Positions 1 through 15,194 of a DNA stretch of 64,000 nucleotides are shown piece after piece. The DNA comes from Siniperca chuatsi (Eukaryota; Chordata; Actinopteri; Centrarchiformes; Sinipercidae). A program made the position numbers and the translations under genes. The notes beneath the pieces are model-generated. The model did no database searches. It had not been told where the DNA came from and saw only the letters and a program-made list of their open reading frames with translations. The stretch covers positions 29,937,175 to 30,001,174 of the forward strand of contig NC_058046.1 in the NCBI RefSeq assembly GCF_020085105.1, in the 5' to 3' direction. Numbering within the stretch: the stretch's first letter is position 1; each line of letters starts with the position of its first letter.

Positions 1-309
1 CATACAATGGTGGATGGCGTGGTAGAGAGAGTGGTGCAGACATGCAGATAGGCACAACGGCAGACAGGCTGGCAGACGTGGTGGAGAGATGGACCTGAAC
101 AGCAAGGTAAGTACAATTCCAAAACCTGAAGATACCATGAACAAGCGCTCCTGACAGGGGGCCGGTGTGTTTACCGTGGAAATTAACTAACGATCTAGTG
201 AAGTCCGATGTGCAGAGCATGTGCAGGGTATATATACTGCAGAGTCTTGATGAGAATGGGAATCAGGTGTGCAGCAGGCAGCGCAGGCAGCGCAGGAGAT
301 TAGGTGGGT
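1..309. other. unassigned sequence at window start
   Basis: No gene was recognised. The stretch has short purine-rich and CAG-rich runs and a TATA-like run near 228-238. It could be part of an LTR, but no terminal repeat or coding similarity supports that. Confidence 0.3.
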
Positions 310-850
310 GATGATTGCCTTGAAACCAGGTCAGGAGCGCCAAACTTTGAGCGGGATAAGACAGTACTAGCAGCCTGTAATTCACAGTTAAAAACAATGC
401 ATAGGTGATCAGATACAAACATGTCCCTGATTTCCACAGATGGAGTTTTCAGGCCTAGACTAAAGACTAGGTCTAAAGTGTGGCCACGGGAATGAGTTTG
501 GCCAGACACATGTTGTTGAAAGTTAAAAGAGTTAGTGATATTTGAAAAAATCCATAGCAAGTACATTAGAAGACTCATCATCATCAATATTAAAATCACC
601 ACAAAGAACAATTCTATCATAATTTAAAACAAGGCTGTTTAGGGGGGCGATAAATAATAGCAAATATGACCGGGAGTAGGCCACCAAGTTTAAACATGAG
701 CACTTCAAAGGAAGAAAAATCATTGCAAGCTATGAGGTTACATTTTAAATGCTTCCTATAAATAGTAACAAGGCCACCACCCCAAACACAATCCCTAGGG
801 CAGCTAAAAAGAAGAAGAGCAAAGGGAGATAGGTGATGTAAATATTCATG
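310..850 (-). pseudogene. L2/Maui-like LINE endonuclease fragment
   Basis: On the minus strand this reads as the C-terminal half of an apurinic-type LINE endonuclease, which nicks target DNA for target-primed reverse transcription. Visible motifs are a CGDFN block near 600, an aromatic/THSRGHTLDLVF block near 470-510 and the terminal SDH near 405. The reading frame shifts between 532 and 620. The stretch encoding [20 protein letters not shown] matches the sense LINE at 31.9 kb closely, so both belong to one subfamily. The 5' endonuclease part and the reverse transcriptase are missing. It lies upstream of ARRDC1 and is antisense to it. Confidence 0.75.
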
Positions 851-1488
851 TTTACATTGAGCAAGAGGCAGGGTAAATTCTGGACACCAATCTATCAGAC
901 AGACAACAACTCACATTCATATGCAGCTTGCATACATGCGTACCCAGCTTCTTTGAGCACAGGAACCTCTTGCTGTGAGGCGACAATACTAACCACTTTA
1001 CCACTGTGCCACCCACATGCACTCATATTCCCCATAGTGTAGGCATCACAGGGAAGGTGTATTTTAAAATTTCAATTTACATGATGGAGAAATCTACTCT
1101 ATGGGTGAGTCAGTCCCAGGAAGAAACCACTATCAAATGACCTTTTGATTCCACTTCAAATAACCTCAATCATTTCACCCATACCACTGGTGCAAGAGAA
1201 AGAAAGACTTAAAGATCTTAAGTTTATATAGTTATACATAATTCATTTAGAATTTTTGACATCCAATAATAGGCAAATGTAAGAAAATTACATTTTTGTT
1301 GGCAAGTTGGCAACATTCATGTCTGAGCATTTGAAAAAGATATTACACATCACAATAAACAATTTTCAACGTGATATCATCGTAAACACATGATCAGAGT
1401 ATCAGTTTGGAAAAAGATCATCATATATCGAATGTGAACTTATTCAAACCCATACACCTGATTATCTTTTTCATCTTGGAGAGGTCAG
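851..1488. other. upstream spacer of ARRDC1, nothing recognised
   Basis: The stretch is AT-rich with no credible ORF, repeat or coding similarity that I can name. It may contain distal promoter elements of ARRDC1. Confidence 0.4.
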
Positions 1489-1585
1489 TGACGTTACGTG
1501 AAGGGGCGGGGATGGAGTCGTAAATGTGTTTGCTGTGCGTTGAGCGCACAGGTGATCTTCGCTCTCGCTGTGGATCGGTGAGAAC
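1489..1585 (+). promoter_or_regulatory. probable ARRDC1 proximal promoter/5'UTR
   Basis: A CRE-like TGACGTTACGTG at 1489-1500 is followed by a GC box (GGGGCGGGG, 1503-1511). The area is CpG-richer than its surroundings and has no TATA box, as in a housekeeping-type promoter. The transcription start cannot be placed from sequence alone. The start codon context is GAGAACATGG, with G at +4 and A at -3. Confidence 0.5.
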
Positions 1586-1703
1586 ATGGGGAAACTTCAG
1601 GAGTTTGAGGTTACATTTGACAAAAACAAAGTGGTGTACAGTCCGGGCGAGTCTATTGCTGGAACCGTGACAATCAAATTGGGCCAGCCGCTGCAGTGTA
1701 AAG
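1586..1703 (+). CDS. arrdc1: ARRDC1 coding exon 1
   Basis: It encodes residues 1-39 plus the first base of codon 40, beginning [20 protein letters not shown], the first strands of the arrestin N domain. The YSPGES motif is typical of alpha-arrestins. The donor is AAG|GTAAGA, phase 1. The ATG was chosen because the ARRDC1 family starts MG(K/R)-x-Q at this point. Confidence 0.95.
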
Positions 1704-4700
1704 GTAAGAGTCTGCTAATACTACGGTTATTCGGCCAACATTTGCTCACCTGGTAGGAAATCGTCGCCGTCGCTAAACAAGGAAGTAAGGGATTTATCCA
1801 AGATTACATGGTGTGTAATTTAGGCTTCTCGCATTATGATTTTACTGTGGAAATAGCCTATCCAATTTAAAAATGTTGACATGAACGTCTGTGGTACTCT
1901 GTGTCTACGGTAGTAGGTTTATGGGTTTAAAATTGACTTTTTATGGCATTAAAAGTCATTTCCAACAGCACCACTATAGTATAATGTTCCTGTAATATTC
2001 CTGCAGATTGATTCTGGGTTTCAATGAGAGATTTAAATGGGACCTCATCGGAAGTCTGGGTGTTTTTTCATTTATTCAATTAACTGTTCTGTTACAGTCT
2101 GTAAATTTCATTTTCCAAAGTGAAGGTTTCTGTCCTGTGAGAACCATGCCTCTCCAAAACCTAAACATTTCATGGGCTAAAATAAACTTTCTCAACCCTT
2201 AAAGGGACACTTAATCCTTAAATATATATGAAATCACCAAATCACCAAATTTGGAGATACATGGGTTTCATTGGACAGTGACTCTGCACACTGTCACAAA
2301 TGAGAATCTGGTGGGGAAATAATGAAACTTTTATTTATTTATTGACCTAAAATTATTCAAAATTGAATATACTGAGCGTAGAAATACTAGAATCAGCCTA
2401 TAAAACATCCACCAATACTGAATGTAAACCCCTGAAAACCCCCAAATTCCAAGAAAAAAATACAGAAGACATGGCCTCAGTTTCCGCAATGGTACCTTGA
2501 GCCCTGTCTCGAGGGATATACTGTATATTCCTTTCTGTGACATGGTACATCTTCTATATGAGTCTATTGTAGCTCTTGGTAAGGGCTATTCCTTGATGGT
2601 CTTAAGGCTCATGGTTTTCAAGTGAGATGCTCTTTGTGAATAAGAGGCATAAAGACATTGGACACAGTTTAGTTTCAAACTTGTCACACGTTGGAGATCT
2701 TGGATCAGATAGTTGACAGGTGTTGACTACAGCTATTGCTGGGACAAAAGAACTTGGGTTTATCAAAGGGACTACTCATATATTGACAGTAAATCTTTTC
2801 TTAGATCTAAGTAGGGCTGCAACTAATGACTATTTTCATTATATTTATTCTCTTGATTAATTGTTTGGTCTATAAAATTCAATTCAGTTACATTTTATTT
2901 ATATAGCACCAATTCATAACAGAGGTTATCTCATTGCGCTTTTCCTATAGAGCAGGTCTAGACCGTGCTCTTTATAATATTAATTACAAAGACCCAACAA
3001 ATCCCACCATGAGCAAGCATTTGGCGACAGTGGCAAGAAAGCACCAGAAGGAGAGAGGAGAGAAACAAGAAAGCACAGAACTAAGGGAGAGAGAAGATGT
3101 TGAGTTAGTGAGTTGAGTTGGTGCCAGACCATTAAGAGCTTTGTAGGTGAGGAGAAGGATTTTAAATTCTATTCAAAATTACAGGGAGCCAGTGCAGAGA
3201 AGCTAATATTGGAGAGATATGATCTCTTTTCCTAGTTTTTGTCAGTACACATGCCGCAGCATTCTGGATCAACTAGAGAGTCTTAAGGGACTTATTCGGA
3301 CAGTAGGATAATAAGGAATTGCAGTGGTCCAGCCTAGAAGTAACAAATGCATGCACTAATTTTTTGGCATCATTTTGAGACAGGATGTGCCTGATTTTTG
3401 CAATATTACGTAGGTGAAAGAAGGCACTCATTGAAGTTTGTTTCATGTGGGAGTTAAAGGATAAATCCTGATCAAAGATAACTCCGAGGTTCCTTACAGT
3501 GCTGCTGGAGGCCAGGGCAATGGCATCTAGAGTAACTATATCTTTAGATAATTTGTCTCGGGGGTGTTTGGGACCAAGTACAGTAACTTCAGTTTTGTCA
3601 GAGTTTAACATCAGAAAGTTGCAGATCATCCAGGTCTTTATGTCCTTAAGGCATGCCTGAAGTTTAGTTAACTGGTTAGTTTCATCTGGCTTGATCAATA
3701 GATATAATTGGGTATAATCTGCATAGCAATGAAAGTTTATGGAGTGATTCCTAATAATACTGCTTAGAGGAAGCATAAATAAGGGGAATAGAAGCAAGCA
3801 CAGAACATTGTGGAACTCCATGACTAACTTTGGCATGCACGGAGGACTCACCGTTAACATGTACAAACTGCGATCGATCTGATAGATAGGATTTAAACCA
3901 GCTTAGTGCGGTTCCTTTAATGCCAATTACATGTTCCAGTCTCTGTAATAGGATGTGATGGTCAATGGTGTCGAACGCAGCACTAAGATCTAACAAGACA
4001 CAATCTGTTTTAAGGACTAAACTTGATTTAAAAAAAAAAAAAAAAAACTCTTGAGAATTCAGATAAAAACTCAGAATAAGGACCAGGAGCGCGGTACACT
4101 ATAACAAATAGAATTGGCTGTCGTGTTTTCCAATTTGAGTGAGAAAGACTAAGAACAAGGCTTTCGAATGAGTTATAATTTAGTTTAGGTTTAGGGTTGA
4201 TTAATAAGCTTTAGTCGAAGATGGCTGCAACTCCACCTCCTCGGCCGGTGCCTCGAGGAATATGAGTATTAATATGACTGGGCGGAGTAGATTCATTTAG
4301 GCTAATATATTCTTCATGACCCAGCCAGGTTTCAGTTTATATTATATGAACAACTCAATTGTAAAATTGACCCACTACTGAATCTCAGTGTTGAAATTTA
4401 AATACATCTAATGAAATCTACTTGAAATGACCTACATGAAATTTCAAAGACAGGAATTCAAACCACATACACTTACATACAGATGGTTTTGTAGAAGTGA
4501 AAAATTAAGATGCTATAAATTCAGTGGTATTTAAATTAAAGATACAAATCCTTACGGCCTTTCTTTTCTCCCATACTTCTCAAATATGACGATTGTTTAG
4601 TTGCAGTACTAAACTGAATGACACCCATGGGCAAATAGGTCATACTTACTACCTTTTATCAAGTAGCCTATAAACACAAACTGAATCTAAAGGAGGTCAA

Positions 4701-7700
4701 ACTGGAGAAGGGAATTTGAAACTGGAAATGTGACTGAATGGCACTTCCATTTCAGAGCAACATCTCACTTAAATGTTCTTCATTTGAAATTAAAGATCTT
4801 AAGAGCTATGACAAATTGCAAATGACAGAACACATTTGAATGAAAACCAGTGTCAGGAAAAGGGAAAGCGCATAAATTACAAATACACCCTTTTCCATAT
4901 TGTTTCTGTTATAATGTCAAAGTATAACTAAGATCCCAGCAAGGAAATTAGCAAGTAAATTACACCTTACCATGGGACAACAAAAGATTTACTGTTTTTT
5001 AACATGTTACTGTACATGTGCTGGAGCCTAAATGCCCATTTCCTAAATACCCAACTTTTTAGTAATATTTTTGCCCAAATTATGAGGTGACACTTCCCCT
5101 TGAAATCATTCTCAAGAGTTCTCTCTCTCTTTGGCTACGTCCAAACTACTACGTTTTCATTTTAAAAACGATCTCTCTTCATCATAAGTATTTTGTATTT
5201 TTATAAATATAGACAATAAAACATCCATTCCGTCAATGTACAAACTCAAATACTCCATAATATCACAACGCATACTCCGACTTCACGTTAGCCAATGCTT
5301 ATAGCCTACATAGCGTTACACATGTACCCTTTTAGGTGGGCTATTCTTTAAACTGCATTTGAATTGTATTTGCTTTACTGCAGAAGGCTGATGCTAAATA
5401 ACACGTGTAAAATGGCTGAACACACGAACAGCAGGCTACGCTAAACTACTAGCAAACGTTTAAACATTGATGCATCAAAACAAATCCATTATAGACAACA
5501 ACGTCCATGAAACAGTACTTGTAGTCACAACCTTGTTCATTCAAAGAATGTTTCCAGTTTCTGTTGATGTAGTCTGTGGATTAGCATTGTGGCATAACTT
5601 TACCATGTGTTTGTTAGAAGTTGACAACAAGATCCTTCACTTTGGGCTCTGTACTTGGTGTTTAGATATAGTCTGGACCCATGACTTGTCAGATGATGAC
5701 TGAAACAACTTGTCGGGATAGTCCATGGGATAGTACAAATGCATTAACATTATTGGTTTTCCAGAATCTTCTCTCGTCACTCAGGTAATACAACATGCAG
5801 GATACCTTTTGTAAATACAAAAAGGGTTGCGTGATAGGGGCATGACGAATCAGGGAAGGACACTTTGTTACTGATGAGACCCAATCAAGAAGCAAACGCA
5901 GGTGTCTGTGTCATCATTTCCAAAAGCTTCCGTTTTTGCACATCCAGATTAAAATGCAACCCCAGAGTTCTCAAACGAAAACGGGGCCAGCTGCGTTTCC
6001 AAACTCATCCGTTTTAGGGGCTCGAAAACACCGGAGTAGTGTGGATACTAGGTGTAAACGTAGCAAAACGTATGTGTTTTAAAATGAAAAGTAGAAAATG
6101 TAGTAGTGTGGATGTAGCCTTTTGTGTCTGTTCACTTGCTGAGAGCAGCTTTTATGTTTGGGAGTTGCTGTTTGAATTCTTGTGGGGCCTCCAGTCTGTT
6201 TACATTCCTCTTCAAGTAGAGCTGGTCAGACTGTCAGCTTCACAGTGCCACCTCCCAGGAAACAAACTCTCTCACTCTGCAACAGTTTGAATCACTCGGA
6301 TAAGACAGATATGATGAGGGCACTAAAGGACAGTTTCAGAGGTGTAGAATAGAAAAAATTAAGAAAACTATTCTCTTGCTTTTATAGTGTTTTTTTATAC
6401 TGAAAATATATTTTTTATTAAATATATACTATATGGCCAAATGCATGTGGATATACACTGTTGTTAAATCTTCATGCTACAACATACAATGATATTTTAG
6501 ACAAAAGTGTGCTTCCAACTTTGTAGCAACAGTTTGTCCCTTTCCTATTTCAACATGACAATGTCCCCGTGCACAAAGCCAGCTCCATAAAGAAATGGTT
6601 TTCAGTTTGGTGTGAAAGAAATTGACTGGCCTGCACAGAGCCCTGATGTCAATCCCATCGAATACTTGACACTGATTGTGAACCAGACTTTATCACCCAA
6701 CATCAGTGTTGGACCTCACCTCACTAATGCTCTTGTGGCTGAATGGGAGCAAATCCCTGCAACCAGGTAATAAAATATATAATTTCCAAGCTGCACACAC
6801 AAAATAGAGTACTGTTATCTATTAAAATCAACAAATTACTGCTGATTGTCTAGAAAATGTGCTGAGTGGGTATGTTCTGTGTAAGTATGTATTTAATTAA
6901 AATACAGTTACGTTGCCAAGCTGACACTAAAGTTAGTCTTAAATTTTTATTGACCCAAGTAAGTTTACCAAGAACACAAATGATTTTAAGTATTATATGC
7001 TCTTGTGTAGGTGTAGGAAAGGCATGGTGAAAAGGGTGTTGAAGTGAATAATTATAATCCATATTTCAAAGTGAATTTCATTACTGGGGTCAATAAAGTG
7101 ACTGTAAAAAAATGAATTCAGGAAAGCGACTGGAAATGATGAAATCTAATGGAATGTTGGACACGTGTATGTGCATGACGCAAGCTATTATCAATAAAAA
7201 TCATCATTAACGGTCTTAACATTTACTGATCATCTTGCCTATATGGCAGTATTGTACATTTGACTTTTTTTCCGCATTGTATGCACTGATGATGATTCAC
7301 CCACAACAGTTTGATGTTCATCCAAAAGTTGGAAATGTTCCAGCAGCAGATCACCTGATATTTAATGTTAGAAAAAAAGAATAGAACTCTTACTGCCACA
7401 CCTTGTCTGCTGGGTTAGGCTTTAATTGTGCCTACTTCACTACTGCCAACGACCAATTTGAACATGGAAGGTATGTTAAGAACAAGCTCATCTGGATAAC
7501 TTAGAATGTTTAGTAGAGTTCACTACTTTCTTCAGTCACAGAATTTTTCTAGGTTTCATATTACTTTTTTCTCATTATTTTTTATTTATATAGCACCAAT
7601 TCATAACAGAAGTTATCTCATTGCACTTTTTCTATAGAGCAGGTCTAGACCGTTTATAATATTATTTACCCAACAAATCCCACCATAATCAAGCATTTGG

Positions 7701-10700
7701 CGACAGTGGCAAGAAAAAACTTCCTTTTAACAGGCAGAAACCTTGGACAGAACCAGACTCAATGGTGGGCGGCCATCCGCCGCTGCCATGTTGGGTTTTA
7801 AGAGAGAAAGAGAGAGAGGTTTGGAGAGAGAGATAGATGGAGAGAGGGAGAGGTTTTGTTTTTTGTGTGTGTGTGTGTGTGGTGGGTGAGAGTGGGCATC
7901 TCAACTCGTCCTTCACTTTCTCTGGACTTTAGTGTAACACACACTTTTTTGGTTCTGCCCAGAGAGGAAATTACATTAAAGACTCTGCCTAATGACATTA
8001 TTTGCTTATGAGAAGTGTTTCATGCTGCTTAGAAATGTCTCTGTGGCTAAAACCTCCAATCTCTGTATTCTTATCTGCAGCCATCAAAGTGAACTGCAAT
8101 GGTTTCTGTGGCATCACCAATAAGGAAAATGACACGGCATGGATGGTGGAGGAACAGTACTTCAATAGCACCGTCTCTGTTGCAGATAAAGGTACGCTGC
8201 CGAACAACTGAAATGCTATCTACAAAACTGATCCAAAGAGTTTGATCTATCCTGCAGTTAGTATCAGATAGGTGCGGTTTACCACATCAGGGCAGTTCAT
8301 ATAGAGCCAAGGGTCCATTCACGGATTAGAGAGCTAAATTCTTCTTTGTGGGTTGGTTTACCACAGGAAATGTCACAATACACAAGGTGAAACCATTTGC
8401 CACACACACTCAAAGTTTAGACAAATTTTGTAACAATGAAAAAATATTTGTTTATCTTTACATTGTGGAAAATAAAACTAGTGTGGTAAAAATAATTGAA
8501 GTGTAAAGACTTTTATAGTAAAGGTTCTCATTTTCCACTGTGGCTACTGCATGCAGCCCCAAGGCATATCTTCCTGGTTGGAAACAGCAGGGCCATTGTA
8601 ACTGTTTCCACTGACGGATGTTATCTGTGCTCTCTGTCCCATACAGGAACCCTGAAACAGGGAGAACACACTTTTCCCTTCAAGTTTCTCATACCAGGTA
8701 GGAGCGTGGAGTGATGGGATGAATACTTGTTGCTGCACATTCTTTCATATGCAGACATGCCCTGGCATTTTTATATTTACCCTAATGGTTATATTCATGG
8801 TTCAACAACAGTGAGGATGGGACTCTTGTTCCATCATTCACTGGGGCTTACTGTATGAGTGTTGTGTGAAACATTGCACTGACTTCCAGTATTTGTTTGA
8901 ACCAGCCCAACTTATTGTATCAAGGTAGTGCTTCGAATTTCACAATCTTAGATCAAAATTTAAATTGCTACACTCTAAAGCTGCTCTAATCAGTATTTTT
9001 ATATTGACAATCGATCCAATGACCATGTTTAATGTAAAAGGAGTCGCTCATGTTAAAGAATCCACAGAGAATTATCAGTTCCCCTCAGCTCTACGGAACT
9101 TTTTAGCTTCTTATAGCACATTGTTTTGGTTTTAGCAGCCACAATTTTCTTTCACTCTCACTGCTCTCATTGGCAGCAGCAGGCAGCTGTTGTTAGTGAA
9201 AAAGTTCTGCTAAACCCACTGTACACTAGCTGCCCAGCACCAAACAGCAGACAAACAGACTAACAAATTTAGAGACTTGCTGGTGAACATAGTGGAGCTA
9301 ATGTATGTAATTTGTGTGTATTGCGCTGCTTAGAGTGTGTCACATTACCTGTAATGTCGCCCACTAAGAGAAAATCACTACAACACTATGACAAAGGTTA
9401 AATTCAAGAAGAAACGCGCTACTAGCATTAGGTTGGAAGTTGTTGGAAAAGTAGCATTTGCAATGGTTTATGGGATGCATAGTTTTTTCACTCTTAAAAT
9501 AATGATGTACACAGTCTTGTACCTTTGCCTTTTTTAGGATAAAATACCAAATAAACAATTCAATTACATTTTATTTATATAGCGCCAATTCATAACAGAA
9601 GTTATCTCATTGCAATTTTCCTATAGAGCAATTCTAGACTGTACTTTTTATATTATTATTTACAGAGACACAACAAATCCCACCATGAGCAAGCACTTGG
9701 CGACAGTGGCAAGGAAAAACGTCCTTTAAGAAGCAGAAACCTTGAGCAGAACCAGACTTGAGAGAGAATGTGCGACAGTGGCAAATAAACAAATAAAAAT
9801 TTAATAAGAAATACATAAAAAGAAAAGAAAACAATAAACATAATAAAAGAACAGCAGCACAATAGAAAATTAGATCAAGGTGTCAAGTTCAACTAGAATT
9901 GAATGCCAACAAGAAGAGGTGGGTCTTTAGCAGTGGCTTAAAAGTTCTAGGGTCTGGGCAGCTGTTATATGAAGAGATTAAGGGCAGCCACCGCAAAGGC
10001 TCGGCCTCTATTTTTGCACCTGGATCTCATGAATGCCATTATTATCTAAAAATGTTATCAGTGATTAAAAACAACTTTCTCCAAAATTTTAGATACAAAA
10101 GGTAGCGTAGAAATTGGCATGAAGTTAGAGAGAATAGAAGCATCCAGATTTGGCTTTTTAATAAGAGGCTGCACTACAGCATGTTTAAAAGCAGCTGGAA
10201 CACAACCTGAAATAAGACGGGTATTTATCAGAATAACGTTACTAGACCCAACCGTACTAAAAACATCTTTTAGTAGATGAGAGGGAATACTGTCTAAGGG
10301 ACATTTGTAGGCTACATATTATTATAAGTACCACTGATAGTAAGGAAAGTGATAGAGGCTCAAACTGATCAAAGACAGATGGGCACAGAGGATGAACAGA
10401 AGGGTATAAGGCAAAGGAAGTGGGTGAAGACCTAAGAGCAGAAATCTTTCCAATAAAAAATTTAAGAGAGTTTTCAGAGTGTAGGGGTTGGCACAATACG
10501 AGCTGAGTGAGAATTAAAAGTATTAGGCCTATGACTTACTAGAGTCAAGGTTAGATATAAATTGTGTTTTTGCAGTTTTAACAGCTCTCAGTAATTTGCT
10601 AAGCAGTCCCTTAAGATTCCTAAGGAGACCTAGAGCTTATCCGTCTTCCACTTCCTCTCAGCTCATCTACATCTGCATCTGAGAGAGCGGGTAGTATCAT

Positions 10701-13700
10701 TCAGCCACGGCTCTGAAATTGTCTTTAAACGTTTAGTCCTAAATGGAGCAACAGAGTCCAAGATAGCAGTGCAAGTAGAGTTAAAAAGGGTAGTAAGCTC
10801 CTCAAAGGATAGTTTAACTCGAATAGCTGCAGCTCAAAGCTGGAGTAAATGTCAGATGGAGTCTGCCGGCATTGGAAGGTGGATTTGAATACAGACGCAG
10901 CCCTCACCCCTTGCTGGTGGTCCAAGGGGAGCTGATAAATGCACACACAGGAGGAAGAAGTTCAGAGAAAGGTATAAACTCACCAGCATGAAGCCAGGTT
11001 TCCGTCAGAAACATAAAATCCAACTCACCAGAGGTGAAGAAGTAATTAGTCTTCTTTGCTAGCGACCTAGCATTAGTCAGAGCCATACGAAGAATAAGCT
11101 CCTCGCTGGCCGATGATGCATGACCCAGTGGGTGTAGGTTCCCATGGTCCACGCCACTTCTGAGGACCCACATCCGCCAGGGTTGAGGAGGCTCTGTCAG
11201 CAGGTCAGGAACAGCAGTCGGACCAGGAACAACAGGCCGGATCCACCGACCTCTAAAATCTAGTGAGCGCCGCACAGCAGGAAGATGATAACATCCACTG
11301 CAAGAGAAGCGAGGATCAGTCCCACAGGAGGACGTCACATAAGCCTTAAGTCTTATCAGTATATCCCCACTTTCCCCATCTTCTAATACATTTCTTACGG
11401 GAAAAGGCACAGGGTAAGCAGTGCAAGCCTGTAGGTATGTCAGATAAGAAGGCAGGAAGACTTGTAGTTTGGTCTCCGAAGTCGTGCTTTGACAACAATT
11501 CTTCAGAAGCTCAAATGTTGAAGTGCTTGGTGATCATAAACAAGTAAAGCAGAGACATCTCGGCGACATACACAGAAAAACAAAGCAGCACCAAACAATA
11601 TTCAGAGCAGACGAGGCAGACAATTTGCTGCATACAGTGGCGGCATCTTACACATGACAATTCATCTGGTAGTTGGTTGGCCTGGTTCCAGGCTTAAAGC
11701 TCTTTATATACGTGCCGCCGCATTCTGGATTAACTGGAGAGTCTTAAGGGACTTAAGGAGAGGCCTACCTAGAAAGGCCAAAGCCTTCACTAAGAGGATT
11801 TGACTGAGAAACAAAGAACAGACAATAGGAAGACGCCAACCCGACAAAGCCGTTAATCCGCACCTGAATGTGAAATTGAGACGAGATCTCGTTTGAACCC
11901 AACACAAGATCTTAGTTGAATCAAAACATTGGATTCCTATTGGACAAGATGCACATGAAATATCGCCGCACAGCTTTGAGGACACCAACTCTATAAAGCC
12001 TGGCACGCCACACTGCCCGTTACCATTCCACAGTAACCCGTTTACGAAGAGACGCATCACATCTCTCTCCACGGTAACTGCCATTGCCACAAGAAGGCGC
12101 TTTTCACGTGAACTTTAATTTTCCTTGGAAGAGTCTTAACTTGCTGGACGAGAAGAAGACACTTTTTGAATCCTGATCGTTTACTCCCCATAACGATCCC
12201 GTACCTGCAGAAGGAAGAGACACAGACTGACCATTCCCTTCACAGAGAGAAAGATCGCCGCTGCTCTACCTACCAACGTCGACCGCTGTTTTCCTTTGCT
12301 GCCCTGAAAGGAACAGTTTTGCCATTGGACGGCTTTGTCAGCGTCTGAGCCTGAGAGAAATTCTGCCGGACAACTCCAAAATAAACTGATGCATCAGTCA
12401 CTAGCCAAGACCGATTTCATGTAAGAGGCTTGTGTCTGGGCAGAGAGAGATTTTATAACTGTTATTTCATCTACGTTTCATTGTTATGAATTGTGCTTTG
12501 CTTTTTGGAAAGTGACGGACTGCTGCATTTGAATTGCTGTGTGTTTTTTCTGTTTTTAGCTCTGTCCCTTTGTTTGAGATTTGTGGGTCTGCCCGCCATT
12601 TGGCTTTGTGCATGATGACCACCCACATGGCTGCCACCTTCCTTGCACCCCCCTCTCTATTGTCCCACACACACACACATCTTATATGCTTGCTGATTGT
12701 TGTATGCTTATTGTGTTTAGACTAGACGATAGTGGTTGTTGGTTGAAGTTATTGATTGTTAATCAGTGCCAAGGTTATATATACGCTGTTGTATCTTTTT
12801 AAAAAGCAGTTACCTGTGGTTATTGTGTGTACACGTTGTGATAATAGCTGGTTGCGACGGTCAGTGCTCGGCTCTCACCGTTCACTGTCCCCCCTTTTAA
12901 TGTAAAATAGTACCTTAAATATCAAAATTTTTAGGTGGACAGCCATCTTTTGAGACTGTTTTTCATGTTTGGTTATTGGTCCCTGATCCCAGGGTGGTGT
13001 CCCGTAATTATTAATCTATATTAATAATTTTGAAATACTTTTATTAATATTCATAAATATCTTTGATATTTCTGCTAATAACCAAACCTGCCCTACCTGA
13101 ATCCCAACATGGATAATAAGGAATTGCAATAATCCTACCTAGAAATAACAAATGCATGGACTAGTTTTTTTGCATCATTTTCAGACGGGATGTGCCTGGT
13201 TTTTGCAATGTTGCGTAGGTGAAAGAAGGCAGTCCTTGAAGTTTGTTTCATGTGGGAGTTAAAGGATAAATCCTGATCGAAGATAACTCTGAGGTTCCTT
13301 ACAGTGCTGCTGGAGACCAGGGCAATGCCGTCTAGAGTAACTATCTTTTAGATAATGAGTTTCGGAGGTGTTTGGGGCCAAGTACAAAACTTAAGTTTTG
13401 GGTTAACATCAGAAAACTGCAGATTATCCAGGTTTTTATGTCCTTAAGGCATGCTTGATGTTTAGCTAACTGATTAGTTTAATCTGGATTGATCGATAGA
13501 TATAATTGGGTATCATCCACATAACAATGAAAGTTTATGGAGTGTTTCCTAATAATATTGCCTAAAGCAAGCATATATAAGGGGAATAGAGCTGGTCCAA
13601 GCCCAGAACCATGCAGAACTCCGTGACTAACTTTGGCGTGCGTGGAGGATTCATCATTAACATTTACAAACTGATATTGATCTGATAAATAGGATTTAAA

Positions 13701-15161
13701 CCAGCTTAATGCGGTTCCTTTAATGCCATTTAAATGTTTCAGTATGTGTAATAGGATGTGATGGTCAATGGTGTCGAATGCAGCACTGAGATCTAACAAG
13801 ACAAGTACAGAGACAAGTCCATTGTCTGATGCAATTAGAAGGTAATTTGTCATTTTCACTAATGCTGTCTCTGTGCTGTGATGCATTCTAAATCCTGACT
13901 GAAAATCCTCAAACTATTATGTCGAAAGTCACACAACTGACTGGCGACTGCTTTCTCAAGGATCTTAGAGAGAAAGGGAAGGTTAGATAGGACTGTTGTA
14001 CATAGCCTGTTAATAAAGACACATTGATCATATCTAGTAAGGAAGTGCTAACTAAGGGTAAAACGTCTTTAAGCAGCCTAGTTGGGATGGGGTCTAAGAG
14101 ACAGGTTGATGGCTTAGATTAATTAATCGTGGAAGTTAGCTGGAGAAGGTTGATGGGAGAAAAGCAGTCTAAATATATATCAGGTTTTACAGCTGTTTCT
14201 AAGGCTCCTGTCTTTAAGAATAAATCGTTGCTAGATGAGGGGAGGATGTGATGAATTTTGGCTCTAATAATTAAAATTTTATCATTAAAGAAGCTCATGA
14301 AGTTGTTACTAATGAGGGCTATAGGAACACATGGCCCAATAGAGCTGTGACTCTATCAGCCTGGCTACAGTGCTGAAAAGAAACCTGGGATGGTTCTTAT
14401 TTTCCCTCTAATAATGATGAGTAGTAGACTGCTCTGGCATTACGTAGGGCTTTCCTATATGTTTTAAGACTATCTTGCCAGACTAAATGAAATTCTTCCA
14501 GATTGGTGGAAGCAAGCAACACTATGTTCTTTGAATCTTTATTTTTATTATTCTTATTAGTGTGAGAGCTGGAAGCTCTTTTGTTCTCTTCGCCCTTCAT
14601 TATTAGTGTGAGAGCTCTTAATTGTTATTATTGGGAACCTATGTTCTTCTATAAAATATTCTTTATTATTATTCTTCCGTCATGCTATTTTCTATTCACA
14701 ACTCCTTCCACATTTTTCAGCATAATGAAAATGAATGGATGGAATGTTCAGAATATCCACATTTACCCACTTTTTCAAATCCCATTAAAACCTTTCAAAA
14801 TATTCAACTTTGTTTGAAGTAAAGTTTTGATGAATTGTTTAGAGTTAGTGCTTCCAAGTGACAAAAGTCAAACAACTGCCATATTAAATGCCATGTTAAA
14901 TGAGTCAACATTTCTGGAGGAAATCAGAGAGTGCCAGTTTTTAAATTCACTGTAACGGACACATTTTCAACTTTATCCATTCAAATTACATATGTAGACG
15001 TTCAGAAAAGCCTAAGGATGCTGTTGGTGTGGTCATTTCAACGAGATTTCAATGAGGGTGTCTTGTTCGAGTGGTCCTTTTGACAGGGATTTCTCTGTCT
15101 GTCTCTGACTGAGCACAGTCAGTTACACACACAAACACACACACACACACACACACATACA

Positions 15162-15194
<33 letters not shown>

